This document shows, in pieces, positions 61,775 to 64,000 of a stretch of DNA of 64,000 nucleotides. A program made the position numbers and the translations under genes. Position 1 is the stretch's first letter. The number at the start of each line of letters is the position of its first letter. The notes beneath the pieces were generated by a model, which did not search any database, had not been told where the DNA came from, and saw only the letters and a program-made list of their open reading frames with translations. Location: assembly GCF_949628265.1 (NCBI RefSeq), contig NC_088789.1, positions 34,589,883 through 34,653,882 on the forward strand. Direction: 5' to 3'. The DNA comes from Cloeon dipterum. Taxonomy: Eukaryota > Arthropoda > Insecta > Ephemeroptera > Baetidae.

Positions 61775-64000
61775 CTTAATGGGATGACTCCAAAGTCGTT
61801 TTCACAAGCTGTTTAGTGTTTCCATTTGATTTTAAAACTGTAATCAAAGAAATTTCCAAAACGAGAATAATTAAAATTCAAAATAATTTATTAATTACAA
61901 AAACACTCGAATAAAAGATTCATTAAATGGTAACAAAAACCACTAGCAAGAATAAAAAGTTAATCTTAAAAACATTTTCTTTATATGCTGACCAGAATAA
62001 AAATATCGACTTAGATCGATACGTTAAAAGTTAATCGATTTTTTCAAAATGGATGTGTCAGTGGCCTTCAAAAGCTGCCGTTCAGTTCACAAAATAATTA
62101 GGCATGGTAAAAGGGTGCGAAAAGAAAGCGGCAAACCGATATCTATTCTATATAAATGGCCACCGCGAGTCCACCGAAGTCCCCCGAGCCCACTCCAGGG
62201 GCACTGACGAGGCTAGTTATTTTGTAAAAAAAGCCAAAAATCATCAACTTCCTGTGAGTCTCATCCTTATCTGATGCTTCTGTCAGCTTTTCACTCAAAT
62301 ATTGAAAGCGCTTTCTTATCTAGTGCTCTATATACGTGGGTTAATGCAACCTTGTCTTTTTTTATCTCTGGTTTTCACGTCGCGGGAACAAACAAAGTCC
62401 CTCTTGTTTAAAATTTTCTGATCTATTAACTTACGCAACTTTCAATATAGTTTTAGTTGAAACTAGAAGTCTCAGCCGGAAAATTTTGGGTCGGGTTTGC
62501 AGCAGCCAGGAAAAAAGGGTAAAAAAGTAAAAAGTGCAGGAAACAACTGTCTTATCTGATCCCTCGGGCCGTTAAGCACTACCAAACTTCACGTTTAAAA
62601 TACTGTCTGCCGCCGCCTTTAATCTCACGACTGAGACTTCTAATTTTAACATATTTTTATGGCACCGCATTTATCATTCAGGTAAAAATATGAAATATCT
62701 CCTGACTTCTGACGTGCATATCCATCCGCGTGGGTTTCTAACTCCGTGTAATTTCTACACCAATGAATTAAAATTTAGGTCTGTATATGTTTTTAATGTA
62801 AGTAATGAATTAATAAGGTGTTTGGAATTGTTAATTTGAGTGAAAGCTGACGGCAAAACAAGCAGTAAGTGAAAAGACTTTTTAAAATCAAAAAAATTGC
62901 CCTCGAGATTTGGAAATTAGGTAAATTTCCTATCAATATTATTACCTCAAATCATTTCTACAAAAAATGGCTGATATCAACACATTGCGATCGCAGATTC
63001 AGTGTACTCACATATTATAGCTGTCCGTGCGTCCTCTCGAAGTGACTGAGAAGCGGAATCAGTCCATATTTTTCCCACGAAATGAGCCTATTTTTGCTGC
63101 GCGTCTCTTTTAAACGCGCGCGATAACATCTAAAATTTGGACTTTTGACACCACGGCCGATAATGTTTTCTAGGCCAGCAATAATTTTACTGCTTTTCTT
63201 ATCTCGGCTATGAAGATTTCCGACGCTGATAAATCTTGTGTAGAATTTCACGAGTAAAAATCCCCCGAAACGCGGAGAAAAAAACAAACAAACAAACGTG
63301 ATCTCCTAAATTCAAAGGCAGCGGCCAAATCGAAGCGAAGGTCAAAGTCAAAGCTCTTCGTGGCCCGATAGAAATAATAATAATTCACGCCTCACGCCTC
63401 TCCCTCCACTGCTTAAAATGTGCGTGTGTGCGTTTGTGAGAGAGATAGAGAGAGTTTGCGGCAGCTGCGTGCTGGCATAAAATTTGGGATCGACTGCTAT
63501 TTTTATTCTGAGCTTCAAATAATTTGGGGACAATCATACGATTTTATGCTATTTATTGAAGCAAACTAAAAACTTCTAAATATATTACTAAGGACTTTGT
63601 GCAAGAAACAGCACAATTATACTAATAATAATTAACTCTGCTCATCTGCAGATCAATTTATGGTTAGAAATTAGTTTCGTTTGAACTCTCACCGCTGCAG
63701 CAGGTCGAAGGTGGACCTAATTCTCGTCTTTTTCTCCGCACAAATCACGCCGCGATCCTATCAGATGATACTTTGGCTCGCACGGCCGGCTCACTCAAAA
63801 GACGCACCGCGCGGCGTGTTAATGCTTTCGAGATCTAAAAGCGGCAGAAAGAGACCATCACTCGTTTGCTGGCAGGAGAGCCGTCGCGCTCCATCTGTCA
63901 CCCGCCGCGTGATACACGCAACAATTGGCATCCGCGGGTTTTTAAAAAGAGAAATAATAAACAGCATCGAAGCAAAGGGCCTTTTTCATCATTTAAAATC
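61775..64000. other. Upstream region of gene 2
   Basis: Homologous to 47,869-50,500. Contains the same conserved stretches (for example GAAGTCCCCCGAGCCCACTC near 62,178). No gene seen; it presumably holds the promoter of gene 2. Confidence 0.5.

Larger units (their letters stand above)
51875..64000. repeat. Tandem segmental duplication, unit 2 (runs off the right edge)
   Basis: Second unit of the duplication described at 36,565-50,500, with caspase-NACHT-ankyrin gene 2 inside. Smaller gaps relative to unit 1 lie around 61,370 (exon loss), 62,058 and 62,172. The right boundary is not in the window. Confidence 0.9.

Noticed and set aside
1-64000. tRNA, rRNA or other structured RNA genes
   Set aside because: No convincing cloverleaf with A/B box sequences or rRNA-like segment was seen by eye. 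A tRNAscan or Infernal run was not possible.

Overview
Eukaryotic DNA, most probably from an arthropod and likely an insect with a compact genome. The evidence is spliced genes with GT-AG introns of mostly 45-65 bp, a single-methyltransferase animal Hen1, a mitochondrial intermediate peptidase, an AT-rich background full of small non-autonomous repeats, and lectin genes carrying a helical module that resembles an insect odorant-binding protein. A mayfly-like genome would fit, but I cannot prove the species. All exon models below were built by reading splice sites and checking that codon phase is kept through every junction. No alignment or database search was run.

Layout. (1) 1-6.6 kb: no credible gene. 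It holds a cluster of a short CAGGGTA-type motif, a 0.75-kb fold-back element, a ~180-bp tandem repeat and a GCGCATGC-rich repeat. (2) 7.0-26.3 kb: four tandem, same-strand (minus) paralogues with a ~5-kb period. Each encodes a secreted multi-domain C-type-lectin-like protein. Copy A resolves fully into 27 exons and 947 codons. The proteins run signal peptide, Thr/Lys-rich linker, three Cys-rich lectin-like modules, an odorant-binding-protein-like helical module, and a final lectin-like module. (3) 27.2-30.2 kb (minus) and 30.9-35.8 kb (plus): two conserved genes head to head, HENMT1/Hen1 (small-RNA 2'-O-methyltransferase, 560 aa, 7 exons) and MIPEP (mitochondrial intermediate peptidase, 696 aa, 10 exons). 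Introns of both carry copies of one repeat family, all in the same orientation relative to the host gene. (4) 36.6-64.0 kb: a tandem segmental duplication of about 14-15 kb, running past the right edge. Each unit carries one giant minus-strand gene.

The main discovery is the pair of giant genes. Read through their small 5' exons, each encodes an uncharacterised N-terminal region, a caspase domain that keeps the catalytic His (SHG) and Cys (CRG), a second degenerate caspase-like domain without the catalytic pair, a NACHT ATPase with intact Walker A and B, and a very long ankyrin array. The lengths are ~3,092 and ~2,648 aa. This resembles an NLR sensor/oligomerisation platform fused in cis to its own protease effector, in a lineage where NLRs are generally considered scarce or absent. 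The array is built from a two-ankyrin (68-aa, 204-bp) higher-order unit, and its length differs between the paralogues.

Working together (inference): regions 2 and 4 look like two fast-evolving, tandemly duplicated recognition families, one secreted and one intracellular, on either side of two housekeeping or small-RNA genes.
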